Both the position numbers and the translations under genes were made by a program. 36,463 nt of DNA from SZUA-287 sp036397975 (lineage in GTDB: Bacteria; Bacteroidota; Ignavibacteria; UBA10030; UBA6906): positions 1 to 36,463 of the forward strand of contig DASWHW010000101.1 in the NCBI GenBank assembly GCA_036397975.1, in the 5' to 3' direction. Shown here in pieces: positions 8,119 through 15,272 of the stretch (the first letter of the stretch is position 1; every line of letters starts with the position of its first letter). The notes under the pieces were generated by a model, which was not told the DNA's origin, did not search any database, and saw only the letters and a list, made by a program, of their open reading frames with translations.

Positions 8119-8945
8119 TTCTTTTCGCTCTTGTTCGCCACACCATTCGCGAACTCCTCTTTCGTGTCACGCTGCTGATCCTCACCGGTATTTCAACTCT
8201 CATCATACTCGTGATGCTTCTGAGCGTTGGTTCTGCTGAATCAGCGGAAGGCGTTGTGATAACACTATTTTCGCAAGCGATGGGGCCCCCCGTACCTATC
8301 GACCAATTGGAGCAAGCCGCATACTTGATGCAGATGAGTCTCACTGGCGGGCTGTACACCGGGATTATTCTCTTCGGAATCATTGCAACCGCTGGCCTCA
8401 TACCAGAAACCCTGGAAAAGGGACTCATCGACATTTATCTTTCCAAACCGCTTGCACGGTGGCAGCTCATTATCGGAAGGATCCTTGGCGCAGTCGCAAT
8501 CATTTTTGCAAACGCACTCTATTTTCTCGGCGCCCTCTGGCTGATTTTTGGCCTCAAATTAGGGGTGTGGAATGCGCATTTTCTCATTGCTCCATTCATA
8601 TTGACTCTGGTTTTTGCCTGTCTTTATACAATCTCTGTTTTGATAGGAATTCTCGTGCGGAATGCAGTCGTTCCAATCCTCGGTGTCTTGTTTTATCAGG
8701 TTGTGGTCGCTGGTTTACTTGAGAGCCGTGAGCGCTCGTTGTACCTTCTCTCTCAAAATGTTGTCTATAGAACAATTGTCGATGGTTTCTACTATGCTCT
8801 GCCACAAATCCGGGCACTGCAAGCTTCGAACGAACAGTTCATCATCCATCAATCATTCATGTGGGAACCGCTCGTTCAGTCAATAGCCGTCTCAGGATTA
8901 ATCCTTGGGGCGAGTTTGTGGGTTTTTCAACGGAAGGATTTCTAG
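8115..8945 (+). CDS. ABC-2 type transporter permease
   Basis: This 276-residue integral membrane protein starts with GTG in a 4-base overlap with the ATPase stop. Six hydrophobic stretches can be seen (about 16-38, 78-95, 120-147, 156-181, 184-201, 250-268). The sequence IPETLEKGLIDIYLSKPLARWQ between the second and third segments matches the cytoplasmic coupling region of NosY-like ABC-2 permeases. It is the membrane partner of the preceding ATPase. It ends three bases before the stop of the convergent yigZ-like gene, leaving no room for a separate terminator. Confidence 0.9.
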   Translation: MILFALVRHTIRELLFRVTLLILTGISTLIILVMLLSVGSAESAEGVVITLFSQAMGPPVPIDQLEQAAYLMQMSLTGGLYTGIILFGIIATAGLIPETLEKGLIDIYLSKPLARWQLIIGRILGAVAIIFANALYFLGALWLIFGLKLGVWNAHFLIAPFILTLVFACLYTISVLIGILVRNAVVPILGVLFYQVVVAGLLESRERSLYLLSQNVVYRTIVDGFYYALPQIRALQASNEQFIIHQSFMWEPLVQSIAVSGLILGASLWVFQRKDF

Positions 8946-8948
8946 CGG

Positions 8949-9569
8949 CTACTCTTTCAGGAGGATGTTTCCGCTCGTAGAAGCTATCAACCTCTCTTTG
9001 AGATTCTGTGTTAATGTCCGGCGCACATGAATCTCCAGATGTACGTCTTCATCATAATGCGTATCGTGGATTATCGCTCCCGCGCTTTCGACAACGTGCA
9101 TCACTTGCCCGATGAGTCCATGTGGAAACGTTGCATGAATAGTCGAGACAACCAGTTTTTTCATTTTCTCTGAAGACGCGAGGACGTCTTCCGCTGCCCC
9201 CCCATAGGCCCGAACGAGACCGCCGACCCCAAGCTTCTTCCCGCCAAAATAGCGTGTGACGACGACAAGGACATTCGTCAGTGCTAGTTTGTCTATCGCT
9301 GCCAGAATAGGCTTCCCGGCACTGCCATTCGGTTCGCCATCGTCATTCGCCCGAAAATCTTCCCCTGCTATCCCAATGCGATAAGCGTAGCAATGATGCG
9401 TTGCATCGTGGAATTTCTTCCGTCTTGCAGCCAAACATTCGTCAACATCCGCTCTTCCCTGAATGGGAAGCGCCAGCGCGAGGAACCGGGAGCTCAAAAC
9501 CTTCGTCTCACGTTCGACGGGATTTGTTATTGTTAGGAATTCGTCCGGCGCCATCGGTGGAAACTTCAT
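8949..9569 (-). CDS. yigZ: YigZ/IMPACT-family protein (UPF0029)
   Basis: The family hallmark DDGEPNGSAGKPIL is present, followed by the conserved ALTNVLVVVTRYFGGKKLGVGG block (cited here as two adjoining parts: ALTNVLVVV and TRYFGGKKLGVGG). The C-terminal part fits the ferredoxin-like UPF0029 C-terminal domain. IMPACT/YigZ proteins bind nucleic acid or ribosomes, and the eukaryotic homologue regulates GCN2; the bacterial role is poorly defined. I choose the ATG at 9569 (206 residues) over one at 9629: the longer form would begin upstream of the predicted promoter's transcription start and overlap the divergent bshA promoter. No strong ribosome-binding site is seen for either. Confidence 0.88.
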   Translation of the reverse strand: MKFPPMAPDEFLTITNPVERETKVLSSRFLALALPIQGRADVDECLAARRKKFHDATHHCYAYRIGIAGEDFRANDDGEPNGSAGKPILAAIDKLALTNVLVVVTRYFGGKKLGVGGLVRAYGGAAEDVLASSEKMKKLVVSTIHATFPHGLIGQVMHVVESAGAIIHDTHYDEDVHLEIHVRRTLTQNLKERLIASTSGNILLKE

Positions 9570-9604
9570 CGGGGTAATACTCGTTAAAGAGTGTGGACTT
9601 TGAA

Positions 9605-9633
9605 AATGTATGTATTCAAACTCCAGCATTCAA
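9605..9633 (-). promoter_or_regulatory. Candidate sigma-70 promoter of the yigZ-like gene
   Basis: On the minus strand TTGAAT (9633-9628) and TACATT (9610-9605) are 17 bases apart, predicting a start near 9598, about 29 bases before the ATG at 9569. Each element has four of six consensus bases. Confidence 0.4.
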
Positions 9634-9642
9634 GAGTTTGAA
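9615..9642. promoter_or_regulatory. Perfect 9-bp inverted repeat over the bshA/yigZ promoters
   Basis: TTCAAACTC (9615-9623) and GAGTTTGAA (9634-9642) are perfect complements with a 10-base spacer, so the half-site centres are 19 bp apart, close to two helical turns. The dyad covers the -35 of the bshA promoter and the spacer and -35 of the yigZ promoter. A shared operator is the likely function, with the regulator unknown. Confidence 0.5.
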
Positions 9643-9666
9643 GCCCTCAATGAATTTCCGTATCTT
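9638..9666 (+). promoter_or_regulatory. Candidate sigma-70 promoter of bshA
   Basis: TTGAAG (9638-9643) and TATCTT (9661-9666) are 17 bases apart. The predicted start near 9673 leaves a short leader holding AAAGGA before the ATG at 9688. Confidence 0.5.
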
Positions 9667-9687
9667 TCTGCAAACAAAGGAATACGA

Positions 9688-10815
9688 ATGAAAATCGGAA
9701 TGGTATGCTACCCCACCTATGGCGGGAGTGGCGTTGTTGCAACGGAATTGGGAAAAGCACTCGCAGACAAGGGTCACAAGGTACATTTCATCAGCTATGC
9801 CCTGCCAATGAGGCTCAACGGGTATTCGGGAAATGTGTTTTATCACGAAGTCGAGATGGCCACATACCCCCTCTTTGATTTTCCATTGTACACACCTGCG
9901 CTTGCGAGCAAGATGGTCGAAGTGGCCAAGTTTGAAAAACTCGATCTCATTCATGCCCATTATGCGATTCCTCACGCAACAAGCGCCTTCCTTGCGCGAG
10001 AGATCCTAGGGAACGGACTGAAAATCGTCACAACGTTGCACGGCACAGATATTACTCTCGTCGGTCTCGAACCGAGTTTCCTACCTGTTATGAAATTCAG
10101 TATTGAACAGAGTGACGGGGTGACCGCGGTTTCACGGTTCCTCCGTGAGAAAACCACCACGAACTACGGAATCGACAAAGATATTCGTGTTATCCCGAAC
10201 TTTGTTGACATTGACAAGTACAAGCGGATGCCATGCGATGACGTGTGCGGAGTCTTTGCTCCTAAAGGGGAGAAGATTCTTGTTCATATTTCGAACTTCC
10301 GCACGGTAAAGCGTGTGCAGGATGCAATACGGATATTCAACCAGGTGCAGAAGGCAATTCCTTCATGCCTGATTTTGGTTGGCGACGGACCGGAGCGATC
10401 TTCGTGTGAGATGCTTGTTCGCGAGCTTGGGATCAAAGAGAAAGTCCGCTTTTTGGGAAAGCAACAGGAACTCGTCCAGATTCTTTCAGCAGCCGATCTG
10501 TTCCTGATGCCCAGTCAATCGGAGAGCTTCGGACTTTCCGCGCTGGAGGCAATGGCGTGCGAGGTTCCTGTCATTTCCACCAGTGTGGGAGGCTTGCCCG
10601 AACTTCAGGTGCACGGCGAGACGGGATTTATTGCAGAAATCGGGGATGTCGACAGAATGGCAAGATACTCCATCGATCTCTTGAGCAACCCTACCAAACA
10701 AAAAATGTTCGGCGCTGCTGCGCGAAAACGCGCGGTGGAGAACTTCGATGTGAAGAAGGTTGTGGATGAATATGAGCAGTATTACGAGGAATGCCTTGCT
10801 GTGGCTCACCACTAA
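9688..10815 (+). CDS. bshA: N-acetyl-alpha-D-glucosaminyl L-malate synthase (bacillithiol synthesis)
   Basis: BshA joins UDP-GlcNAc and L-malate in the first step of bacillithiol synthesis, in the cytoplasm. The start at 9688 gives 375 residues, the usual family length, and the family N-terminus MKIGMVCYPTYGGSGVVATE; AAAGGA lies seven bases upstream. An ATG at 9610 would add 26 residues not found in the family and would lie upstream of the predicted promoter. GT4 features are visible: the glycine-rich GGSGVV loop, HAHYAIPHATSA, LHGTDITLVG, and the C-terminal nucleotide-sugar motif ESFGLSALEAMACEVPV. BshB and BshC are not in the window. The gene ends five bases before the convergent anti-sigma gene. 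Other GT4 enzymes are similar overall, but the N-terminal block is characteristic of BshA. Confidence 0.92.
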   Translation: MKIGMVCYPTYGGSGVVATELGKALADKGHKVHFISYALPMRLNGYSGNVFYHEVEMATYPLFDFPLYTPALASKMVEVAKFEKLDLIHAHYAIPHATSAFLAREILGNGLKIVTTLHGTDITLVGLEPSFLPVMKFSIEQSDGVTAVSRFLREKTTTNYGIDKDIRVIPNFVDIDKYKRMPCDDVCGVFAPKGEKILVHISNFRTVKRVQDAIRIFNQVQKAIPSCLILVGDGPERSSCEMLVRELGIKEKVRFLGKQQELVQILSAADLFLMPSQSESFGLSALEAMACEVPVISTSVGGLPELQVHGETGFIAEIGDVDRMARYSIDLLSNPTKQKMFGAAARKRAVENFDVKKVVDEYEQYYEECLAVAHH

Positions 10816-10820
10816 GTAGC

Positions 10821-11375
10821 TCAACGGTGACTTCCCCGCCATTGGAATAACCTGTCCACAAGAACCACGATCGATCCACCGGCAAGCATCCACAGTATTA
10901 CACGGGAACTTTCCCCGGGAAGGGAACGTGGAAGTCCTTCCCGCAACGTTTCGTTGAACCAACTCACCGCGGACCCAATACTCCCGAAGGCTCTTTCGGA
11001 CAGAGCACCCAACGTGGTCGGTGAGGTGTCCACTCCTCCTGTACCGATGACACCTGTAACAACGAAGGTCGCGGACATGATGGTCATGACGATCAGGAAG
11101 GCGAAGAAAAAAGAAAAGCCTTTGAATAGTTGAAAGAGAAACGGCGTTGTTCCGTATCCTAGCTGCTCCATAACCCGGTCAGCAAAATCAGACCTGACAC
11201 TCACCAGGGTTTGTCGGCGGAGCGCTCCGTCAATACGTTCCACCCCTTCATGCACTCTTCGACACTCAGGGCAAAGCAGCAGGTGATCAGATACTCGCTT
11301 TGAGTCAGCGATGCTCAAGGTCTTATCGACAAAGGCTTGTTGCTCCTGATCCTGTAGATGCTTAATGGCGTTCAT
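10821..11375 (-). CDS. Membrane anti-sigma factor with zinc-binding ZAS motif
   Basis: This 184-residue protein begins with a cytoplasmic ZAS-type domain: H31-x3-C35-x2-C38 (DHLLLCPECRR) is the classical zinc-binding anti-sigma signature. A hydrophobic helix follows at about 88-108 and a second near 158-174, so the middle part (about 110-155) probably faces the periplasm. It overlaps the ECF sigma gene by four bases (ATGA), which is the normal arrangement for a sigma/anti-sigma pair. The anti-sigma factor would hold the sigma factor inactive at the membrane until an envelope or redox signal releases it; the signal is not evident. Confidence 0.9.
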   Translation of the reverse strand: MNAIKHLQDQEQQAFVDKTLSIADSKRVSDHLLLCPECRRVHEGVERIDGALRRQTLVSVRSDFADRVMEQLGYGTTPFLFQLFKGFSFFFAFLIVMTIMSATFVVTGVIGTGGVDTSPTTLGALSERAFGSIGSAVSWFNETLREGLPRSLPGESSRVILWMLAGGSIVVLVDRLFQWRGSHR

Positions 11376-11956
11376 GCCGCTGTTACCTCCTTCATCAGAC
11401 TTGATGAGAATTTCTTGCGCAACATGGCTCTTCCCCGAAAGAGATAGGTTTTTACTGTCCCTTCTGGAAGATCCATGACAGTGCAGATTTCGTTGTATTT
11501 CATTTCGTGGACATAGAAAAGTGTCACCACCGTCCGCAGTTTCTCGGGAAGCTCATCAACCGCTTTCGTCAAATACTGTCGCAGTTCTCGGTCTTGCAAT
11601 TGTTCCAGCCCTGAACTGCCGCTCTCATCGGCCATGGGAAGATCGATACCTGGTTCATCCAGTGATTGATGCAGACAATCGTTCCGGCGCCGACTTACTT
11701 TCGTCATGCACAAATTATAGACGATTCGATGGAGCCAAGTCCCGAATTTCGCTTCACCTCTAAACTGATGCAAATTGCGGAACGCCCTTACAAACGCATC
11801 TTGGACGATCTCTTCCGCCTCTTCGCGGCTCTTCAGTACCCGAACGGCAAGGGTCATTGCCTGGCTCTCGTGCATCTTCACCAAACGGCGAAATGACCTC
11901 GCATCCCCGGAACGTACTTCCTGGACGATATCCCAATCAGATGGTGGTGGCGCCAT
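11372..11956 (-). CDS. ECF RNA polymerase sigma factor (RpoE-like)
   Basis: The protein has 194 residues with sigma region 2 (about 25-92; EEIVQDAFVRAFRN and GTWLHRIVYN) and region 4 (about 130-185; LPEKLRTVVTLFYV, then a helix-turn-helix with LPEGTVKTYLFRGR). It directs RNA polymerase to stress promoters. GAGG lies upstream of the ATG at 11956. An RpoE-type promoter (TGAAAC-18-GTCTTA) on its own strand at 11991-12020 implies autoregulation, and a mirror-image copy points at the divergent DUF6249-like gene. The downstream gene is its anti-sigma factor. Confidence 0.95.
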   Translation of the reverse strand: MAPPPSDWDIVQEVRSGDARSFRRLVKMHESQAMTLAVRVLKSREEAEEIVQDAFVRAFRNLHQFRGEAKFGTWLHRIVYNLCMTKVSRRRNDCLHQSLDEPGIDLPMADESGSSGLEQLQDRELRQYLTKAVDELPEKLRTVVTLFYVHEMKYNEICTVMDLPEGTVKTYLFRGRAMLRKKFSSSLMKEVTAA

Positions 11957-11990
11957 GAACTTCCCTCAGGTGCAAAAGATCCTTTGGTTG

Positions 11991-12020
11991 TAAGACTGCA
12001 AAACAGGCAAGAATGTTTCA
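11991..12020 (-). promoter_or_regulatory. RpoE-type ECF promoter of the sigma/anti-sigma operon
   Basis: On the minus strand TGAAAC (12020-12015), 18 bases, GTCTTA (11996-11991). This resembles the E. coli RpoE consensus (GGAACTT, about 15-16 bases, GTCTAA). Confidence 0.6.
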
Positions 12021-12043
12021 TGAATCCAAGTGAAACATTCTTG
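12008..12043. repeat. Perfect 13-bp inverted repeat between sigma operon and DUF6249-like gene
   Basis: CAAGAATGTTTCA (12008-12020) and its exact complement TGAAACATTCTTG (12031-12043) flank a 10-base spacer. Each arm carries the -35 element of one of two divergent ECF promoters. There is no T tract on either side, which argues against a terminator. Confidence 0.85.
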
Positions 12044-12060
12044 ATAAACGTGATGTCTAA
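12031..12060 (+). promoter_or_regulatory. RpoE-type ECF promoter of the DUF6249-like gene
   Basis: TGAAAC (12031-12036), 18 bases, GTCTAA (12055-12060): the same elements and spacing as the opposite-strand promoter, and the -10 is identical to the E. coli RpoE GTCTAA. The start would be near 12067, about 43 bases before the ATG. Confidence 0.6.
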
Positions 12061-12109
12061 GAAAACAGAACGCTAGAAACACATTCTGATACTTAAGGAG
12101 GTTCATACC

Positions 12110-12469
12110 ATGGAACCAGGCGAAGTTCTAATTCCAATTTCCTTTTTCATCGCGGTCGCAACAGTGATTGCGTTATGGCTCCTGACAAGGCATCGCGAGC
12201 GTCTTACTATGCTTGAGAAGGGTCTTTCCGCTGAAGACATCAAGACACTCTATCAACGGTCAACCAGAGCGGTCGGCCACCCGCTTGTCGCTTTGAAATG
12301 GGGTATCGTCTTCGCATGCATAGGCCTTGCTGTTCTTGTGGGACTGTGGTTGCATGCCAACTACTTCGTTGAAGAGGGTGTGTATCCTGCCTTGATCGCA
12401 CTTTTTGGTGGAGCAGGACTCATCACCTTCTACCTCATTTCCAAGAAGCATTTCACCGACCAAATCTGA
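12110..12469 (+). CDS. Small membrane protein, DUF6249-like
   Basis: This 119-residue protein has three hydrophobic helices (about 8-25, 64-82, 92-110) and a charged stretch between the first two (RHRERLTMLEKGLSAED). That motif and layout match small DUF6249-type inner-membrane proteins that often lie beside ECF sigma genes in Bacteroidota relatives; the assignment is from memory of the family. AAGGAGG lies eight bases before the ATG, a very strong ribosome-binding site. The divergent ECF promoter suggests it belongs to the regulon of the adjacent sigma factor. The biochemical role is unknown. Confidence 0.8.
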   Translation: MEPGEVLIPISFFIAVATVIALWLLTRHRERLTMLEKGLSAEDIKTLYQRSTRAVGHPLVALKWGIVFACIGLAVLVGLWLHANYFVEEGVYPALIALFGGAGLITFYLISKKHFTDQI

Positions 12470-12475
12470 ATGTTC

Positions 12476-12507
12476 TCTGGTGGGGTACAATTTCGTATCC
12501 CACCGGA
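12476..12507. terminator. Stem-loop between convergent genes
   Basis: GGTGGGGTAC (12479-12488) and GTATCCCACC (12495-12504) pair nine of ten around a 6-base loop and can extend outward by about three pairs. It sits just past the stop of the DUF6249-like gene and just past that of the convergent MmcQ gene. No clear T tract follows on either strand, so termination is possible but not canonical. Confidence 0.4.
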
Positions 12508-12510
12508 AAC

Positions 12511-12855
12511 TCATGGCCGGTCCGCCTTCCTCAAAGTCCTCACCACCAGTTCATACGACATGTCTATCATTTTTCGAACCTCCCTATCAGGAATACTTCC
12601 GTCAAGAATAATGGTATTCCAATGCTGCTTGTTCATGTGATATCCTGGCTGTACCGCAGCATGGCGCTCACGTAGTTCCACGGCGAGTGCAGGTTCGCAT
12701 TTCAAGTTTACACTTAGAGGATGACCGTCTATATTTGTCAAGAGGAACATCTTCCCCCCTACTTTGAACACAAGTGTTTCTTCATCGAACGGAAATTCTT
12801 CTGTAATCTTTCCCTCCTTTCCCAGACAATATTTTCGAATCGACTCCAGATGCAT
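12511..12855 (-). CDS. MmcQ/YjbR family protein
   Basis: The ATG at 12855 gives 114 residues beginning MHLESIRKYCLGKEG, which matches the usual family start, with AAGGA eight bases upstream. A GTG at 12879 would add eight residues and overlap the comEC stop. Family features visible are the early EEFPFDEETLVFKVGGKMF region, the central VNLKCEP, and the C-terminal YHMNKQHWNTIILDG with IDMSYELVVRTL. MmcQ/YjbR proteins have a CyaY-like fold and were proposed to bind DNA, but their function is unsettled. It is the last gene of the long minus-strand run. Confidence 0.88.
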   Translation of the reverse strand: MHLESIRKYCLGKEGKITEEFPFDEETLVFKVGGKMFLLTNIDGHPLSVNLKCEPALAVELRERHAAVQPGYHMNKQHWNTIILDGSIPDREVRKMIDMSYELVVRTLRKADRP

Positions 12856-12866
12856 TCGGGTTCCTT

Positions 12867-15272
12867 CTATTGTCGCCACGCAACCTGACGAATTGAGGTT
12901 CCGTCTGATTCCACGATAATTGCTCCGTCATTGTCAGTTCTTACCACAGGAATTCCGTCGCTCGCAAAGCGGGTCAATACTTCGTTGGAGGGATGCCCGA
13001 ATTTGTTGTTGCGGCCGACAGAGATCATCGCAAGAGAAGGCTTGACCTCTTTCATGAAATGTGATGTCGAACTCGTTGCACTTCCATGATGACCGACCTT
13101 AAGAACGGAGGAGGAAAGAAATCTTCCGTACGCATGAACGAGATGTTCCTCCACCTCTTCTTCGGCATCACCGGTAAGCAGGAATGAAGTTTTGCCATAC
13201 TGGATCTTCAATACAACGGAGAAGTTGTTGAGATTGGAATGAACGTATCCATCTTCACCGGCATGCAGTATAAACGCGCGGGCATTAACTATCGTTGGAA
13301 CAATCATCCCGTCCCGGCCGAGAAGAACGGGACAATGTTCATCCTCGCGCGACACAACATAGTCTTTGTACAATGCCGATGGTACGCTTTCCCCACACTC
13401 CACAATTAGCTTCACCTCAACATCTCGTAACACCGACGCGATCCCTCCAAGATGATCCGCATGCGGGTGCGTTACAACCAGATAGTCGAGAGTAGAAATA
13501 CCCTTCCGGCGCAAAAAAGGAACTACGACTCTCTCCCCGGCATCATATGTGGAGAGTCGAGGCCCGGCATCAACCAACATCGTTTGTCCCCCTGGAAACT
13601 CCACGAAGATCGCGTCGCCCTGACCGACATCCAAAACATTCACACGTAATACGTTCGGAGCCTTCGCCAAGCCGCCATCAAACGACGTCCAAACCACGAG
13701 GTTAAGAAACAGCAGAGTTGCGAAAAAGAATCTCTTCCTGATTGTTGATGATGACCAATGAACCACGAGCAAAGTCCCACAATAGAGCGTGAGAGCCTCA
13801 AACCAACTGAACCAACTTACGGTGAGTGTTGCGTAGGACGAGCTTGCGAAGAACTTGGTGATCGATAATGTCGCAGTCAAGAACAAATGCGCGAGTTCAG
13901 CAAACACAGATCCGACATAGGGAATCACGAGTCCGCTGAGGAGAGAAAGACACCCTGCATAGATGCCGCCGGTCACTCCGATGATCACCGGAAGATTTGC
14001 GATCAGACCGATGATGGAGACTTGCCCGAAATAATTCGCTACAAATGGAAGGGTGGCCACCGTGGCTATCGCTGTCACGCCGATGGCTTGTCCCGCCCGG
14101 TACAGTATCCGATTCCAAATCGACGGCGGTTGGAGGTGCCGGCTGAGAAAATCATTAAGCATTGGTGTTATGTACAAAAGAGCAACCACCGCAACAAAGG
14201 AGAGTTGGAAGCCTATGTCGAATACCTGCCTCGCATCCATTCCTAAAATAATAAGGGCGGCAACTCCAATTGAATTGAGCGCACTGGTGCGGCGTTGGAG
14301 AAGCATTCCTGCAAGAAGCACCAATCCCATAATAACCGCCCGCACTACAGGGGGATGGGACCCGGTGAGAAACATGAAGAACAGGAAGCCGGCTGCCGTC
14401 GCGACGATACCAGCCCACTTAGGAAACCTCAGGAGTCGTGCTCCAAAGAAAAGAAATGCGCCGATGATCGCGACATGAGCACCTGATACAGCAAGCACAT
14501 GTGCGACGCCGGAACGGGCAAAAGCGTCGCGCGTAGCGTACGACAGCCCGCTCCGATCTCCAAGAAGAAGACCCTTCATCAATTCGCCCTCTTCTCCTCC
14601 GATCCAATCATCCACTCTCGCACCGACATAAGTGCGCGCAGGAATGATAAGGACACGCTCAAGCCAGCTTCCCCCCGCTTTTCCTATGACCTTCATGCCA
14701 TCCACATCAAATTGAAGACTGTACAGAATTCCCTGTGCGGCGTAGAAGCGACGCGGATCAAACTCACCCGGGTTTCGCCGGGATGTGATTGGCATGATCC
14801 TTCCTTTTCCAACCAAGGTACTGCCAACACTGATGGAATCAGAAAACATGTCGTTCTTCCCAAGAGAAACAAGCAGATCGCCTCCCAGTGTTTTTTCCTC
14901 TCCGCGAAGCGACGAATACAAAGGATGAAGGATGAAACGTATTCTCTCTCCTCTTTGTGCATTCGTTACGATTCCCACGATAACAATTTCCTCGTTGTCA
15001 TCAAGATTGACAATTCGGGAACTCCTATCGTCAAAAGAAATCTTTGCTCCTCCAAGGAGCGTCCATAACATCGACACCAGAAGGAACGACCATGAATTTT
15101 GCTCACCAGGCTGGAAGGTCACCGCAACAAAGACAGCAATGGTCACGATGACGAGAGGCAGTAGGAGAATATCAGGTGTGATCGCAAAATGCTCAGCCAA
15201 CAAGATGCCTGAGATTGCAAGGAGGGATGCTCTCAATGCAGGCAATGATCGGGGTTCTATGCGCTGTTTCAT
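12867..15272 (-). CDS. comEC: DNA-uptake channel protein ComEC/Rec2
   Basis: ComEC is the inner-membrane channel that takes single-stranded DNA into the cell during natural transformation. The 801 residues carry the full three-domain layout: an N-terminal DUF4131/OB-like region (about 20-200), the multi-helix Competence domain (about 225-500, with HVLAVSGAHVAII at 258-270), and a C-terminal metallo-beta-lactamase domain (about 540-800). The latter has LDVGQGDAIFVEF, THPHADHLGG (601-610), LLTGDAEEE and VGHHGS (726-731), so its putative nuclease metal site is intact. The start overlaps the stop of the preceding metalloenzyme by four bases. No other competence genes are in the window, so transformability cannot be judged. 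Confidence 0.95.
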   Translation of the reverse strand: MKQRIEPRSLPALRASLLAISGILLAEHFAITPDILLLPLVIVTIAVFVAVTFQPGEQNSWSFLLVSMLWTLLGGAKISFDDRSSRIVNLDDNEEIVIVGIVTNAQRGERIRFILHPLYSSLRGEEKTLGGDLLVSLGKNDMFSDSISVGSTLVGKGRIMPITSRRNPGEFDPRRFYAAQGILYSLQFDVDGMKVIGKAGGSWLERVLIIPARTYVGARVDDWIGGEEGELMKGLLLGDRSGLSYATRDAFARSGVAHVLAVSGAHVAIIGAFLFFGARLLRFPKWAGIVATAAGFLFFMFLTGSHPPVVRAVIMGLVLLAGMLLQRRTSALNSIGVAALIILGMDARQVFDIGFQLSFVAVVALLYITPMLNDFLSRHLQPPSIWNRILYRAGQAIGVTAIATVATLPFVANYFGQVSIIGLIANLPVIIGVTGGIYAGCLSLLSGLVIPYVGSVFAELAHLFLTATLSITKFFASSSYATLTVSWFSWFEALTLYCGTLLVVHWSSSTIRKRFFFATLLFLNLVVWTSFDGGLAKAPNVLRVNVLDVGQGDAIFVEFPGGQTMLVDAGPRLSTYDAGERVVVPFLRRKGISTLDYLVVTHPHADHLGGIASVLRDVEVKLIVECGESVPSALYKDYVVSREDEHCPVLLGRDGMIVPTIVNARAFILHAGEDGYVHSNLNNFSVVLKIQYGKTSFLLTGDAEEEVEEHLVHAYGRFLSSSVLKVGHHGSATSSTSHFMKEVKPSLAMISVGRNNKFGHPSNEVLTRFASDGIPVVRTDNDGAIIVESDGTSIRQVAWRQ

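Noticed and set aside
9610..9687. 26-residue N-terminal extension of bshA from an ATG at 9610
   Set aside because: The family starts at MKIG, that ATG has AAAGGA in front of it, and the longer form would begin upstream of the predicted promoter.
12008..12043. Inverted repeat as a terminator of the sigma operon or of an RNA
   Set aside because: Neither arm is followed by a T tract, it lies upstream of both flanking genes, and the arms coincide with ECF -35 elements.
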